Assembly: GCA_019722365.1 (NCBI GenBank) | Contig: JADFUC010001025.1 | Location: 405,130-469,129, forward strand | DNA length: 64,000 bases | Direction: 5' to 3' | From: Lithospermum erythrorhizon | Lineage: Eukaryota > Streptophyta > Magnoliopsida > Boraginales > Boraginaceae | Part shown: piece after piece, positions 1 through 12,680 of the stretch | How the letters are laid out: every line of letters begins with the position of its first letter | Numbering within the stretch: position 1 is the first letter of the stretch | Made by a program: the position numbers and the translations under genes | Notes under the pieces: generated by a model | Told to the model about the DNA's origin: nothing | What the model saw: only the letters and a program-made list of their open reading frames with translations | Databases searched by the model: none

Positions 1-1859
1 TTTGGGTTTTCATCACTGAATACTGAGGCTATGTTTCCATCTGTGCCATTGTTTGGATGGTAATAATTTGTGTCTTCACTATGTGGCACTGCTCTGCCGT
101 AGGGATAATATAGTGCTGATGGTCTGACATATTCTGATTGGGATACATAAGGTGATGGTCTGTAAGTATTGTAATTAACACTTGTATACATTACTGGAGG
201 TGCCTCGGGCCTGTAAGTATCAACATTCAGTGTCTCACTCTGCATCGAGGGTGGGTTATTCCTGTTGGTGTTTCCACTGCTAGTTGCATACTGCTGAGGG
301 GGTGGCTCGGGCCTGCTATTGTTGTCATGGTTTGATACATACCGTGGAAGGGATGACTCAGGCCTGTCATTGTTGTAGTTAGCAGCATATTGTGGCGGCA
401 GGGTTGGCTTGGTCCTGTATGCATTGTAGTTATGATTTGCGTTGCCATTCCGACTTGTACCCTGCACCGCGGGTGGCTCATTCCTGTTGGTATTGCGACT
501 CACATACTGCTGAGGGGATGTGCTAGTGTTTTCATTGCTTGACACATATTGTGGAAGGGATGACTCAGGCCTGTAATTGTAGTAGTTAGCAGTATATTGT
601 GGAGGCAGGGTTGGCTCGGTCCTGTAAGCATTATAGTTATGATTTGCATTGTCATTCTGAGTATCACTCTGCACTGTGGGTGGCTCATTCATGTTGGTGT
701 TGCGAGTCACATACTGCTGAGGGGGTGGACCGGGTCTGATAGTGTTATCATTGCTTGACGCATATTGTGGAAGGGATGTCTCAGGCCTGTAATTGTTGTA
801 GTTAGTCACATATTGCGGCAGGGGTGGCTTGGCCCGGTAAGCATTGTAGTTTTGAGTCGCATTCTGAGGTGGGGGTGGTTCCTGCCTGTAAGCATTGTAG
901 TTGTAAGTCGCATACTGTTTTGAGGATGGCTCGGGCCTGTATGTATTGTAGTTGATTGATGCATACTCTGGCAGGAGTGGCGCAGCCCTGTAAGTGTTAT
1001 AGTTGTGAGTCGCATACTGTGTGGAGATTATCTCAGGCCTCGACACCGGACCTGTTAGGTTTGTGCTTGTGCTACCAGCAAAGCCATGATCATAACTGCG
1101 ACTTTGGCTATAGTTATGCCTATACCTGTGATCTGGTGGGTAGTGGTATATCACATGAACCTCTTCCACATCTCTTGGTCTTGGGAATTCAGCTGGTGGG
1201 CTTGCTGCAGCATCGGCCTCAGGAGATATTCTTTCCTCTGCAGATGGATCGGTGTCCAGTGGAGAATCTTCTGCCGGTGATTGTAAGGGTTGTGCTAAGT
1301 TGTTAGGAGGTTCTAGTGGTGAAGCTCGTTCGGCTGCCGAGGCTTTATTTGCTGTTGTTCCGCCCTCATCAGGCACTTGTTCTGCTGGCTGAAGAGGTGA
1401 GTCTTCTGGCTCCATGTGAGAACAAATAATCGCACTTTTTCTCGTCTTCTTGATAGCTTTAACTATCTTCTCTGGCTCTGCCCATCCAACTATCATTATC
1501 TTTTGCTGGGGAAGGTCAATGTAGAGATCATTGATGCCTAGTGTTCATGTAGAACAATGAATGTTAAGAATACAAATATACAATATAGTTCAATCTCATG
1601 AAGGAACATGAGAGATAAACCCCTCCCTGCATACTTACAGTTGTTTACTCACCGGGAACGCTAAGCAGAACTTTCTTGATTTTCTGTACACATCCATTAC
1701 AGTCCATCCGGACTTGAACCTCAGTAATCCTTGGTCTCTGCATCAAAAATAGAAAAACAAATTGTGATAATAAGTTTATGTTTATACAGATCGAAAAACG
1801 GGCAAAAACTCGTTCGCCAGATGACTTGTCTAGGAAAATACCTCCATTTCTTGAGCCAT
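1..1859 (-). CDS. Heavy-metal-associated isoprenylated plant protein (HIPP) with repetitive tail, 3' end outside window
   Basis: Three coding exons on the minus strand fit splice rules and frame: 1859-1842 (six codons, MAQEME), 1737-1653 and 1537-1 (open to the window edge), giving at least 546 aa. Residues about 9-75 form an HMA domain. The metal-binding loop M-D-C-N-G-C (Cys19, Cys22) is intact, followed by family-typical 'YIDLPQQK' and 'VGWAEPEKIVKAIKKTRK'. The rest, over 430 aa, is low-complexity Pro/Asn/Tyr/Gln with repeated NYNxYR-x-EP units, unusually long for the family. The last visible residues are FSDENP; many HIPPs end DENPNAC-x-M, so a CaaX isoprenylation box probably lies just beyond base 1. 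HIPPs bind metal ions and sit at membranes or the nucleus (family knowledge). The start in the tiny first exon was preferred because the ATG at 1743 overlaps the acceptor 'gatgcag'. An alternative upstream start cannot be excluded. Confidence 0.88.
212..840 (-). repeat. Coding tandem repeat of about 210 bp (three copies) in the HIPP tail
   Basis: Three head-to-tail copies, about 212-420, 421-627 and 628-840, each about 207-213 bp (about 70 codons), can be lined up by eye. Each carries the blocks 'NHNYNAYRT', 'SSLPQYVS', 'PQQYV-RNTN' and 'NEPP'. A finer period of about 20 residues (xQYxxxNYNxYRxEP) continues upstream to about 1020. Copy lengths keep the reading frame. The copies differ by many substitutions, so the array is not recent, but it is the sort of tract that varies in length between alleles. 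Confidence 0.8.
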
Positions 1860-2009
1860 TGGTATAGAATCTGGAGATGGAACAAAGAGATGAGTTTTCT
1901 ACAGGGTGGTGAGGGAATGTGGAATCATTATATGTCATGCATTCTTTGTATATGGAGGGGAATATATAAAAGGCAGAGGTGTGGGACATGCAAAGAATAT
2001 AATTTTTGA

Positions 2010-4965
2010 GAGGAGAAAGAAAGGATGGGGTGTTTTTGCTAATGTTTTGCCTGCTTAAATTAGCTTTATGAACTCATTATTATCTTGAAAAATTTGTTTG
2101 GCTAAAGGGAATTTTCTTTACTCCATTGCTTCCTAAATAATGTTATCTCCTATTTTTGGGTAACATTGAAAGAGAACATATTCTCTTTGCCGTTTAATAG
2201 TTTGGATTTTGGAATCTTAGTGAATTGGTGATGATCATTGTTTAGTATGAACACGTTTGATATTGATTTCTTTTTGTGCATGAGATTCGTTAGATTACGT
2301 GTGATTTGCTATAGTTTAAAATGTTGATATCTTTATTGAAGGATCGAAAATTATAGGTGCAAATAGGCTTTCTTTTTTTTTCATTTGAAACCATGTACTA
2401 TCGTTGGTATTTTGAATTTCCCTTATTGCAATCATTTCAAATTGCCCTTCAAATACAAGGATTTCATTTACATTATCGTAAATTGAGAATTGCATACATA
2501 TTAGATTATTTGAAATAAATTTACATGTTGGCGTCTTTTAATAATACTTAAAAGGTTAAAATGCATGAATGATGAATTGTTCATGTTTCAAAGTGTCCAT
2601 TTGATAATTTATATTTAAAATATAACCCTTTTGGTATTTGTGTTAATTGTATTGTCAAGTCGCGGCACGTGACACTTATCCATAAATAATTATGTCATTT
2701 CATAATAAAAAATTAAATAAAAAAGCAAAAGACATTAGATTTCACATATATTTACATTGGGTCACCATTTGTTCACTTATGACTTCAAAGTGTCTCATTT
2801 CATTAATTATGCTAAAAATATAACTTGTTTAATTTTTTCATTAAGTTTGTAGTTAAAATAAGTGATAAAACAATGATATAATGCAACTATAGGTGAGCAT
2901 TTATGTCATTTGTTATTAGTTATATTTATTTATTTATTATGAAAGGACATTAATATCACGTTCCGATCACGTGACCTACTTAATAACAAAATTAACGATA
3001 GTTTGGACAGAGGTTCTAGACTAGCTTTGTTGAAGAAGATGAATTTTGTAATTTCTTGAGAATTTGTTCTTCCTACTGCCTTAGCTAGTTTTATTCATGA
3101 TTTCATTGATTTTTTGTTTGTGTTGATTTTTTTTTCTTATTTGTTTTTCATGAATTTCGATCAATACGGATATTTATAGATTTTAAACCGTGTCTTTCTC
3201 TTCATATAATTGATTGATCGATGAGTCATGAATAAAATTTTAGAAGACTCAATTATGTAAGTTTCTTTATAAAACATTGACGAGGAGATAATTGAAAAAT
3301 AATTATGCAAATAGCAACGTTAGATTATTTATGCCTTGCGTCATTAAATAACTTCCGATAAATTTTACGCTCGATATAAACGAGAAGGTATTTTCTGGGA
3401 TATTTCATTTCTTTTTTCATGTCGCGGCAATACATTACATGTATATATTAACTCTCTCTTTCTTTTGAATTTTTACATATTATATTATTGAAGAATAAGA
3501 TTAAAAAATATTAAAATATGACAAAATGGAACTTTATTTATAAATTTTCAAAAAACAAAAATATTGATAAAAACTAATTCCAAAAATTTGAGTAGAAATT
3601 AAACTTTTTCATTCAGCCCACCCATTGCTTGACACGCATCCCAACAGGAGGATTGTCTTCTCGTGGGTCCTCCCGCTTGTCAGCTTTATTTCAATTGTTT
3701 GGGGAGTAATTGATATGATAACGATTTACGGTTCGTTAATTATACAGTTTATTAATATTAGGTATGTCCCGTATGTGAAAATTTTAATATAAAAATGGTA
3801 TCACATTCTTAAAATGTCTGAATTCCCAGATAGTACCAGTGAAAAAAGATTGAAAAAGTATACCAAAATTATTTTATTCACTTAATTAAAATGTGTGCAA
3901 AATTAAGTTAAGCAGTTGAGTACTGATTCACTAAATTTAAAAATAATACTTATATAATTGACATTAGTGATTTTTTATTGAAAATAGATATATTAGAAAA
4001 TGCCCAAAAAGAAAAAGAAAATATATCAAAAATGGTATAATTTATATTTTAATTATTAATGAGCAAAAAGCTTAATGAGCAGAAGTAAGTTACGTTCAAT
4101 ATACCCCACCGCCTTGACATGGTAATAAACTCAATTAACCTTTGCTGTAAATTATTTTGAGAATAATTCCTTTCAATTAATCCCTGCTGCTGATAGTCTA
4201 AGGTGCCTTGTTTGAGATTGTTGTTTTTTCCATCACAGGAGCCTATTAGGTTTTGATATGAGACAACCTTAATTTCCATGTGTTAAATATGGATTGGAGT
4301 GGAACCCGAATTGCCACATGTTTATTCATGATTGGATTAGATAATTTCATACTACTTGAAATTGGAATTCTTTGATTTAAGTGATTAAATCTCATCTAAT
4401 TAGTACCCACAATATTTATTTAATTAATTAATAATTTTGATAACATTAGATTTATTTTTAATAAATAACATTCTTTTTTTGTAGTACTTCATTAGATAAT
4501 TAAAAAGATAGTCATGATATTTCAACCAACAAATACAAACTAAATTGGTTCCTTAATTAGAACATAATTGTTATAGAACTCATTAAAAGAAAAAAAAACA
4601 TAATTAGAAGTCATTAATCATTATACCAAACCTATGTTGATATGCAATTGGGCTAAACAAATATGATTATTAATTTCACTTAAACCCACTTCCAAATTCC
4701 AATATTAATTATTCAACAAAACCTAACTTTGACTCTTAAGCACCACCACAATTTAACCCTAAATATTTTATATTTTCCCCCAAATTCACTCAATTTCATC
4801 TAAATTCCCTATTTTTGTTATTGGGTTTTTATTTTTATTTTTATGCAATATTTAATTTCTGGATTTTAATATATTAAAAATGGGTTCTTGAAATTTTAAT
4901 ATATTAAAAATTGGTTCTATATTAATTTTTTATTTTAGGAATTTGAAAATATTAAGATTTTAGTA
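2010..4965. other. AT-rich intergenic region, no gene seen
   Basis: This lies between the divergently arranged HIPP (minus) and DUF789 (plus) genes, so both promoters probably fall here. Short ORFs on both strands lack coding character or family resemblance. I see no tRNA, no clear transposon ends and no long repeats. Confidence 0.6.
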
Positions 4966-7900
4966 ATGGCTGGAGAAGGAGGGTATAGGAGGAGGGGGGG
5001 AGGAGATGAGAGGTTTTACTGTCCACCAGCAATGAGAGCAATGTACAACCAGCAGAAGCAGAGGTACAATCAGCAGCAGAATGGTGATAATAATGTTGTT
5101 GATAGAAGCATTAGCTATAGTAAAAAGGGAAAGCCAAAAGGGGGGTCTAAGGAATCATCGAATAATCGAATTGAGTTTGATGATGGAGCCTCATTGACCA
5201 CTACCTCCCCCTCAATTGCCCCTTCTCCGCTTTCGAATAATTTGGATCGCTTTTTGGAGTACAGTACACCAGCTGTTATTGCTCAGAAATTTCCCAAGGT
5301 TTTTATTCCTTCCAAAATGGATTATTGTTTTGTTTTCAGTGGTTTATGTATGGAGGAGGTTAGTCCCACATCGATAAATTAAGACCTTTCGGGTGAATTA
5401 TTGGTTTTTGGATGGAACCCATGATTCTTAACTTTATGTTGCCTTATGTGTTATGTTGATTGATATGTGGGTTTTGAGAATTTGAGGGTCAAATAATGAT
5501 TTTTTGTTGTTCTGTGTAGTGTGACATGTATTTGAAGCGTTTCACTCTGTTCTTTTATTGTTGAGCTTACATTATTGAGTAGTAAGTAATATGATGAGAG
5601 TGAATTGTTTTTTTCAAGAATTTGTATGCAATTGAGGATTGTTATATATCAAGTTTTGAGAATTTGGGGATCAATTAACACTTTTTTATTGTTGTGTAGT
5701 GTAACATGTATTCGAAGTGTTCTTTTATGATTGAGCTTACATAACTGAGTAGTAAGTAGTATGATGAAAGTGAACTGTTTTTTTCTAGAATTTTTATGCA
5801 ATTGACGTCGTTAGCTTTTCTATGATTTCCCTGTCTAAAAGTATATAGTTTCTCAGCATTTGTTCATTCCTAAGAAGTAGAATTGTGGGGGTTTTAGATT
5901 CGGGTTAAAGGTAAATGTGACGGGATTCGTATAAAAATTGGATCTTGTTCGGTTTTTGAGAATTTAAGGATCAGTTAGCAGTTTTTTATTGTTCTGGTGT
6001 AACATGTATTCGAAGCGTTTCACGGTGTTCTTGTATTGTTGAGCTTATATCGTCAAGCTGTAAGTAATATGCTGAGTGTGAACTGTTTTTTCTGAGAATT
6101 TGTGTGCAATTGAGGATTGTTATATATCGAGTTTTGAAAATTTGAGGATCAATTAACAGTTACTTATTGTTGGGTTTAGTGTAATATGTAAATGAGGCAT
6201 TCCACTGTGTCCTATTGTTGAGCTTACATTTACTGAGTAGTAAGTAATATGATGAGAGAACTGTTTTTTTCGAGAACTTGTATGCAATTGAGGATTGTTA
6301 TATACGAATTTTGAGAATTTGGGGATCAGTTAACACTTTTGTATTGTTGTGTGTAGTGTAGCATGTATTCAAAACGTCCCACTGTGTTATTTTACTGTTG
6401 AGCTTACATTACTTAGTAGTAACTATTCCCTAACTAATATGAAGAGAGTGAACTGTTTCTTATGGAATTTGTATTCGATTGAGGTTTTTTTTTTAGTTTT
6501 TCTATGAATGTTCTGGTCTTAGAGGTATATTGTTTCTTAGCATTTGTTCATTTCTGAGAGGTTGAATGTGGGGGTTTTAAATTGGGATTAAAGGGAAATC
6601 TGATGGGATTTGTATAAAAATTGGATCATGTTAGAGTGTTTTGGTATGAGTGGAGGAGATAGAATTTGTATAATTCTTGTAAACTTGTGTTCCTCTGAAA
6701 TACTGGAAAAGTTTTTTTGTTGCTCAGACTAAATTTATGTAATTCCAAGTATCATTTACGAGAATTAGAAGCAGCTAGATTAAATGGCTTCATATTTGTT
6801 TATCTTGATAGCATAATATATGGTGAGCCTTTTTTCTCCCCTCTGTGAGAAGGTGTACATACGATCTTGAAATTTCAAGATATAGTGCTTTGGTTCATGA
6901 TAAATATTTGTGAGTATATCGGAGTTGGGAGAAAGAATTCAGTTAGTGAATCCTCCAGTTTTGCAGAGTTCACCACTAGTTTTTCAGTCTTGCGGATTTT
7001 TGTGGACACCCTTCTCACAAAGATATATGATTATAAGATCTCCATTGTTCATTTGTTCTGCAGTTTTTCTCTCTTTCTTTCTTCTATGCTGCTGGCCAAG
7101 CATATATTTTGTTGGCCAATAACTTTACTTGAATAAAATAAGAGACATGCTGAATACATTAGATGAGTGTTGCCAATAGCTCTATTTTTGTGTTTCCTGC
7201 AACCTTACATATTACCTGTCTCGCAGACTAGCATGAAGGGATGGAAAAATAGCAGTGATGAATTTCATCCACACTTTGTCCTTGGTGATCTATGGGAATG
7301 TTTCGGGGAGTGGAGTGCTTATGGTGCAGGTGTTCCTTTGCTTCTGAATGGAAGTGATTCTGTTGTGCAGTATTATGTGCCATCTCTGTCTGGCATCCAA
7401 CTGTATATAGACCCATCAAAGCCTTTCATTGGGAAGAAGTAAGACCCGACAGATTTTGTCTTTTTTGGCCTAGTAGTTTTTTCCATTGCAAACATGATAT
7501 GCCTGTTCCTTTTGCTTGGTTTCCATTTATTGTTAATGAAATTACATATTTTACAAGTTAGTTTGCCTTTATGATTTTTCAGTACAACAATAACATGCCC
7601 CAATGCATCTAAATAGGCTCCCTCCTAAGCAGGGTAATGGGGATCGGGTTGTACTTGGCCTTACTCTTGTGATAACGAAGAGTCTGTTTCTGAGTTGACC
7701 CAAGATGATTTGCAAAGACTATCTACTTCATAATAGATAAGAGGTGTAGGTAGCGTAATGCTCCATTTTGATTTATTATATTATATCCAAGAGCCAGAGA
7801 TATAAAATCTTTGACACCATAGGATATGGAAATATCTTTATAATTTTTCTCTGTGGTTAGTTTTCGATTAAATGTGCGTACTGGGTCTGTGCGAACTGAA

Positions 7901-9013
7901 TATATGATGACAACTGTTGCACGTGGCGGAGAGAAAGAGAGATCTGGCAGGGGATGGAGAGTGTGGGCTATCAGTTAGTAGTGTTTTGTAGAATTAGATT
8001 GTGGATGAATATTCATAAAGTCCTGTAATGGAAGCATTGGAAGGGTTGTATAACTTTGTTCCTTCTACAGGAAACATGATGAAAGTGATGGTGATTCTTC
8101 CAGGGAGACGAGTAGTGACAGTAGTTGTGAAGCTGTACCTGACATGGGTGCAGCTATTCAAAGATTTAACAGCCATTCATTGAGAAACAACCATTTTATG
8201 GGACCATCAGCAGATGACAGTGATGTTAGCAATCAGCCTGGTGTGCTTGTATATCAACACTTGGAGCCGGAACCACCTCCTCGTCGCAAACCCTTATCGG
8301 AAAAGGCAAGTCCCTTTTCATACTTTCCTAATGAGTTTCTGATGTCATTTTGTTATTTTTTAACATATTGCTTTATTCTTCAATAGATATCTGAAATCGT
8401 ATCTGATCATCCTCAAGTAAAATTATTGAGGAGTTGTGATCTCACACCTGCTAGTTGGTTGTCTGTGGCATGGTAAGCAATTCCTAGATGATACTCAGGA
8501 TATTAACTGGAAAATCTCCTTCAGGAACTGGCTTGATTCTTGTCTTCTTTGTAAAGGTACCCAATATACAGGATACCTATTGGGCCGACCCTTCATAATG
8601 TTGAGGCCTGTTTTTTAACCTATCATTCTTTGTCAACCCCTATAAGGAGTAAGTGTTTCCTTCTGCCGTCTGATTCATGCACCTGTAGTTGTCTTGTTTA
8701 CTTTGCACATGACTTGTCTCGATAATGTCAAAGCTTTAATTACTTCCATTGTCAAACAGGTTCAAGCTGTCATTTGCCTCACCACCAGGCTTCAACGACC
8801 TGTAGGGGGGTTGACGATGGCATCTCTGAGAAACTGTTGGTTCCAGCATTTGGGCTTTCGTCATATAAGCTCAATATTCCTGTTTGGGGTCTAGATGGTG
8901 AAGGTCAAAAGCTCAACTCTCTATTACAGGCTGCTGAGAATTGGCTTCGGCTTCTACAAGTAAATCATCCTGATTACAACTTCTTTATGTCTCGTAGGGT
9001 GAACTTCAGATGA
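4966..9013 (+). CDS. DUF789 family protein, six exons, complete (403 aa)
   Basis: Coding exons: 4966-5298, 7227-7438, 8071-8305, 8387-8472, 8557-8648 and 8760-9013; they sum to 1212 nt, 404 codons with the stop. Landmarks of the plant DUF789 family run in order: a basic Gly/Gln-rich N-terminus, '[12 protein letters not shown]', '[20 protein letters not shown]', '[16 protein letters not shown]', an acidic/Ser stretch, '[16 protein letters not shown]', '[12 protein letters not shown]', '[10 protein letters not shown]' and '[19 protein letters not shown]'. No frameshift or early stop is present, so the gene looks functional. The biochemical function of DUF789 is not known to me. Intron 1 is long (1928 bp) and repetitive; intron 3 has a GC donor. 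Exon junctions rest on consensus plus family conservation, not on cDNA. Confidence 0.93.
5471..6625 (+). repeat. Degenerate tandem repeat in DUF789 intron 1
   Basis: A unit beginning 'gttttgagaatttg.ggatca' recurs at about 5471, 5653, 5952, 6131 and 6306. Spacing is 175-182 bp, except one 299-bp step that holds extra sequence. Each unit contains 'tgtagtgtaacatgtattc', 'gagcttacat', 'gtaagtaatatgatgagag' and 'gcaattgagg'. The extra segment at 5850-5945 is itself repeated at 6533-6625, which makes a higher-order period of about 683 bp. It lies wholly inside the intron. Confidence 0.85.
8306..8386 (+). other. GC-AG intron (intron 3 of the DUF789 gene)
   Basis: The exon ends GAAAAG and the intron starts GCAAGT, the strong GC-type donor consensus AG|GCAAGT. 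It ends 'ttcaatag' before ATATCTGAA. Removing it (81 bp, phase 0) joins 'PLSEK' to 'ISEIVSDHP', which matches the continuous family pattern. No GT donor nearby gives the same junction. Confidence 0.85.
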
Positions 9014-10127
9014 CAGTCTGAAGCTTTAACTTGAAAACAATTTGGTTCCGGCTTTATCTAGTGGATAGAACTGCAGTGCATTACCACGTTGATCGGTTAT
9101 ATTTCATTAAACTGCTATAACCAGATCGTTTCTTATTGAAATATTGCTGTAATGCATACATATCTCAATAGGGGTATCTTTGACATCCTTGGTTTGATTA
9201 ACATTGCAACTGGTCCGGAAAATATTGTTATCTCATTAACTTAGATGTTATTTTGATTATGAAGAAGAAATAGTATTATTATATGCAGATCTACTCAGCA
9301 TAATTCTGTTTACTGATAGTACATGACATTTCTGGAACCTCGATCGTCAATAAAAATAAATGTTGGTTGTAAATCATCATCCTACAGCATTTGAGAGCAG
9401 TACAACCTTAGAAACAAACTCTAAACCATGCATACAAGTCTTTCTGATTATAGTTACCAAACCTAGTCGCATTCTCATTTGTGTTCCTACTTCATCCGTG
9501 ACAACAACACTTCATTTGTAGTATAAAAATGGATTCAAAACAATAAAGTAATTACATATCATTATCAAGAATTGGAGGTAAAAATCGTTACTCTTATTGT
9601 GGCTTAAACCCATTTCTTGATTAGGATTTCAACTACTATCATTAGTGAAAAAAAAGCTAATAATACCATATTTGTTGCAATGTTGAATTATGCTAAGTGG
9701 TAAGGAACCTAGCACAATTTATTTTGTACTGTGTAACAACTAGTAATCATCGTCATGCTGTTTTAAAGAAAACAAAACAAAAGAAATGAAAAAAGAGGAA
9801 AAATGTTTAGTTGAATTTGAGTTTATCAACAATGATTGATAGAATTTTAAATCCAATATATTATGATTTCAATTTCTCAAACCTGACCATCGACAAAGTT
9901 TTTTTTTTTCCAAACTTTTAATCTTAGTTTTCACATAACTCGCGTAATTCTACTTACGACTTATTTTGATTTAGTTTCCGCTTCCTTTGACTAATCCTAG
10001 CCACGATTCGTGTCTGTCAATATCTTACGAACCTCCCGCATGATGTTGATCAAACCGTATTTTTAAAGCATCAAGAATCGATCCTAAATTGTCCAAATAG
10101 TAGCCTTTGGTTGTTATATTACTCCTA
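9014..10127. other. 3' flank of the DUF789 gene, no feature recognised
   Basis: AT-rich sequence downstream of the DUF789 stop codon. The first few hundred bases should include the 3' UTR. No further gene, RNA or repeat could be supported. Confidence 0.55.
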
Positions 10128-10372
10128 CGTTTTTTTTATCGTTCTGAAATTTAAATTTTTATTTGAAATATTTATCATTTTAACATAAAAAATTATAATT
10201 CTACATTTTCAATATATTTTTTGACTTATTTTTTTTTTTATAAAATTTGTCAACGAACCAATGATATAATTTCGAATAATTGTCGTTTTATATTTTCAAT
10301 ATACTTTTTAACTAATTTTTTTAATATATATGCAAATGTCTAGAATGAAAAATAAAAAAACTGAGAAGGAAT
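10128..10372. mobile_element. Possible Stowaway-like MITE
   Basis: The left end 'TACTCCTACGTTTTTTTTATC' resembles the reverse complement of the right end ('...aaaaaaactgagaaggaata'). The interior is very AT-rich, total length is about 245 bp, and TA dinucleotides flank it. Stowaway elements typically start CTCCCTCCGT and duplicate TA. The match is imperfect, so this is tentative. Confidence 0.4.
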
Positions 10373-10497
10373 ATCGATGTATAAAGGTTGAAACCATAGC
10401 CTAAGAGCATGTACTACCATGCCCTTGGTACACATTGAGATGTCATATTGTTAGTCTTGATAGTTGCCAATAAACCAGCCATCTGAGGTGCTCCAGA

Positions 10498-10592
10498 TTT
10501 TTTTTTTTAAATCCCGCCCGCGCCCCTTCTGATGAGAATCGAGACAGGACCTCAAGTCATTTTGGGAAGGCCTCCCTAACCGCTAGGCCATT
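10498..10592 (-). mobile_element. tRNA-derived SINE remnant
   Basis: Read on the minus strand, a box A-like TGGCCTAGCGGTTAGGGA (10590-10573) is followed about 30 nt later by a box B-like 'GTCTCGATTC' (about 10545-10534). A GC-rich body then ends in an A-run (a T-run at 10498-10508 on the plus strand). Head, spacing and tail fit a short plant SINE. I could not find convincing target duplications. Confidence 0.6.
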
Positions 10593-11765
10593 CGATGTTC
10601 TCGGATTCTTTCCAAAATTGCTCGGAAGAGTCGAACTTCTTTAGCGAAAAGATGCCGGAGATGCCGCATGAACTACCCCGGCTACATGCAATTGAGCTAC
10701 GTTCGAAGTATCTTTTTTATAGTAATACATGTGGTTGCATAAGTAGTGATCTTGTTTCATATAAGGGTGTAAACGAGCCGAACAGGACCGAATACTGAAA
10801 GGTTTGAATTCGGCTCGCAGGTGTTCGAACCATATATTCGGCTCGGCTCGATTTGGCCGAATATCAATATTCGGCTCGTATTCGAAGTCACTTTTTCGGA
10901 TAAAATTTGGCTTGAATTTGGCAAGCTTTTGACTTGGATTCGGCTTCAGTCAATACAATTTAAAAAAATAATACTACATTGCAATTAAAAATGCATAATA
11001 AGATAATGATGAAATAGTCATTACGGTTCAACGTCAATGTTAAAAAATTTTAAATTGGCTCGAGAATATAACTATTTTGACAATCAAAATGCGACCGTTT
11101 TGATTTAGCATTATATGATTGCCGTACGAATACGTCTTGGGATCAAATAAATCTCGACACGCCGTAGTTGCGAACAACATGGAGCTCTGGTACGAATAAC
11201 ATGGGATCAATTTTCAATAATAGCATACACTAATTTCATCATCGCCGAAAAACGACAGTCCCAGCGATTCTGAGCAGACAATAGCGAAGCGGGTCTGAAC
11301 AAAAGCAGTCCCTGAGTCCAAATGTGTCAACAAGTACCAAGCAGGTAGAATTGAAATGGAGCAGAAGGCAAAGAATGACACGGGGTAGTTAGGTTTTCGA
11401 TTTTTGCTTGTTTAACTTTTCTTGGTGGCTTGCATTTGATCTTTGAACTGTTATTGTTAGGGTTGCTTGAATAGGAATAGCAACTTTGGACCTCGTGTCA
11501 GTTAGTAGGAGGGGCAGAGGGGGCAACAACTACAACAACAAAAATACCAAAAAAGAACAAATTAAAAACAGATTAAAATACACAAAAAACAAATTAAAAA
11601 TAGATGGATTATAAGTTATAACTAGTGGCATTGACATTGGACTTAGGATCTTCCATTTGAAACTCTTTGTCATATTCCAATTCAATTGGCTATAAAAAAT
11701 GGTGGAGCAAAGTTGAACAAAAATGTAAAAAATTGTTGAACAAAATTGTTGAACAAATAAAAATG

Positions 11766-12680
11766 TCATACCTTTTTGGAAGATCTAATGTCATAAGCTT
11801 CCTTGATCCAATCTCCACCACAAAGAAGAACTTCAATTGTGTCTGTTCTCATTGAGGCTCTTTTTTTATCAATCACTCTACCACCAACACTAAAGGTGGA
11901 TTTGATCTGTGCTTGATTGTGATTGGAATGGATAAAATGTTCATTTCCGTCTTGGGCCGATATTTTATACCTCCCTCCGTTCCACTCACCAAGCAAGAAC
12001 ATCAAGTTGTCCCATTAGGAAAACATTTTTTCCTCAGCGGTAAGTTCATTAATAACGTTTTGTCCTTCCCGTACGTTTTGCGGAGTTTCAATTTGTATTC
12101 ATCATGCGCTAACGTTAATTGTGGAACAAGGTGGTTGTTTAGTATCCAGGAATATGGTTCATGGCCTTTGCACATCATCGCCATATATTACAAGATACTA
12201 ATCATAAAGATCCATGAAACTCCTAAACAGTTTCCATTCAGCCTCATAATCTATGGGATACATTGATTCTAATTAAACTTGATCGTAACTTAATATACAT
12301 ACACAGGATCGAGTGGGCAAAAGCAACAAATCACATTCTTCCCGATACTTGTCATCTTTAAGTGACATTCTTAGAGCCATACTGCATATATTTGATAATG
12401 TATTATCCAAGCGGAATATTTATCAATTCCTTAATCTACTTAACTCGATCAAAAGCTGATTACAGTTGGATTAATTGCTCCGCTAATCAAATTTGTCCAC
12501 GTCAAAGAAACACCTGAGGAATTCACAAACCTCATGTACTTGTGCCCATTCAAAATCACTAGAGTGGAACCTCAAAAAGCTTCATCATCCTCTCTGACTT
12601 AGTAAACACTTTGCTATGCTTATATGTAGTAGACAACATCCACGTAAGTTGAATTCCGTATAGTGTTATTATCTAACACT
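11766..12680 (-). pseudogene. hAT transposase remnant inside the 4-kb element
   Basis: Three hAT landmarks occur in the right order on the minus strand. The 'NSTY' motif at about 12656-12642 is followed, after a frameshift, by 'MLSTTYKHSKVF'. A degenerate 'MALRMSLKDDKYREE' lies at about 12384-12338. The C-terminal dimerisation segment 'STFSVGGRVIDKKRASMRTD' is followed by 'GGDWIK' within 12005-11766. Stops and frameshifts separate them, so the gene is dead. No BED zinc finger could be recognised upstream. Confidence 0.75.

Noticed and set aside
227..1015. Minus-strand open frames rich in His/Ser/Thr ('GPSQPCRHN')
   Set aside because: They are out-of-phase shadows of the HIPP repeat tail; the HIPP frame is continuous and joins the HMA domain.
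10498..10592. A functional tRNA gene
   Set aside because: Box A and box B-like sequences exist, but no cloverleaf or anticodon arm can be folded, and an A-tail follows: SINE remnant.
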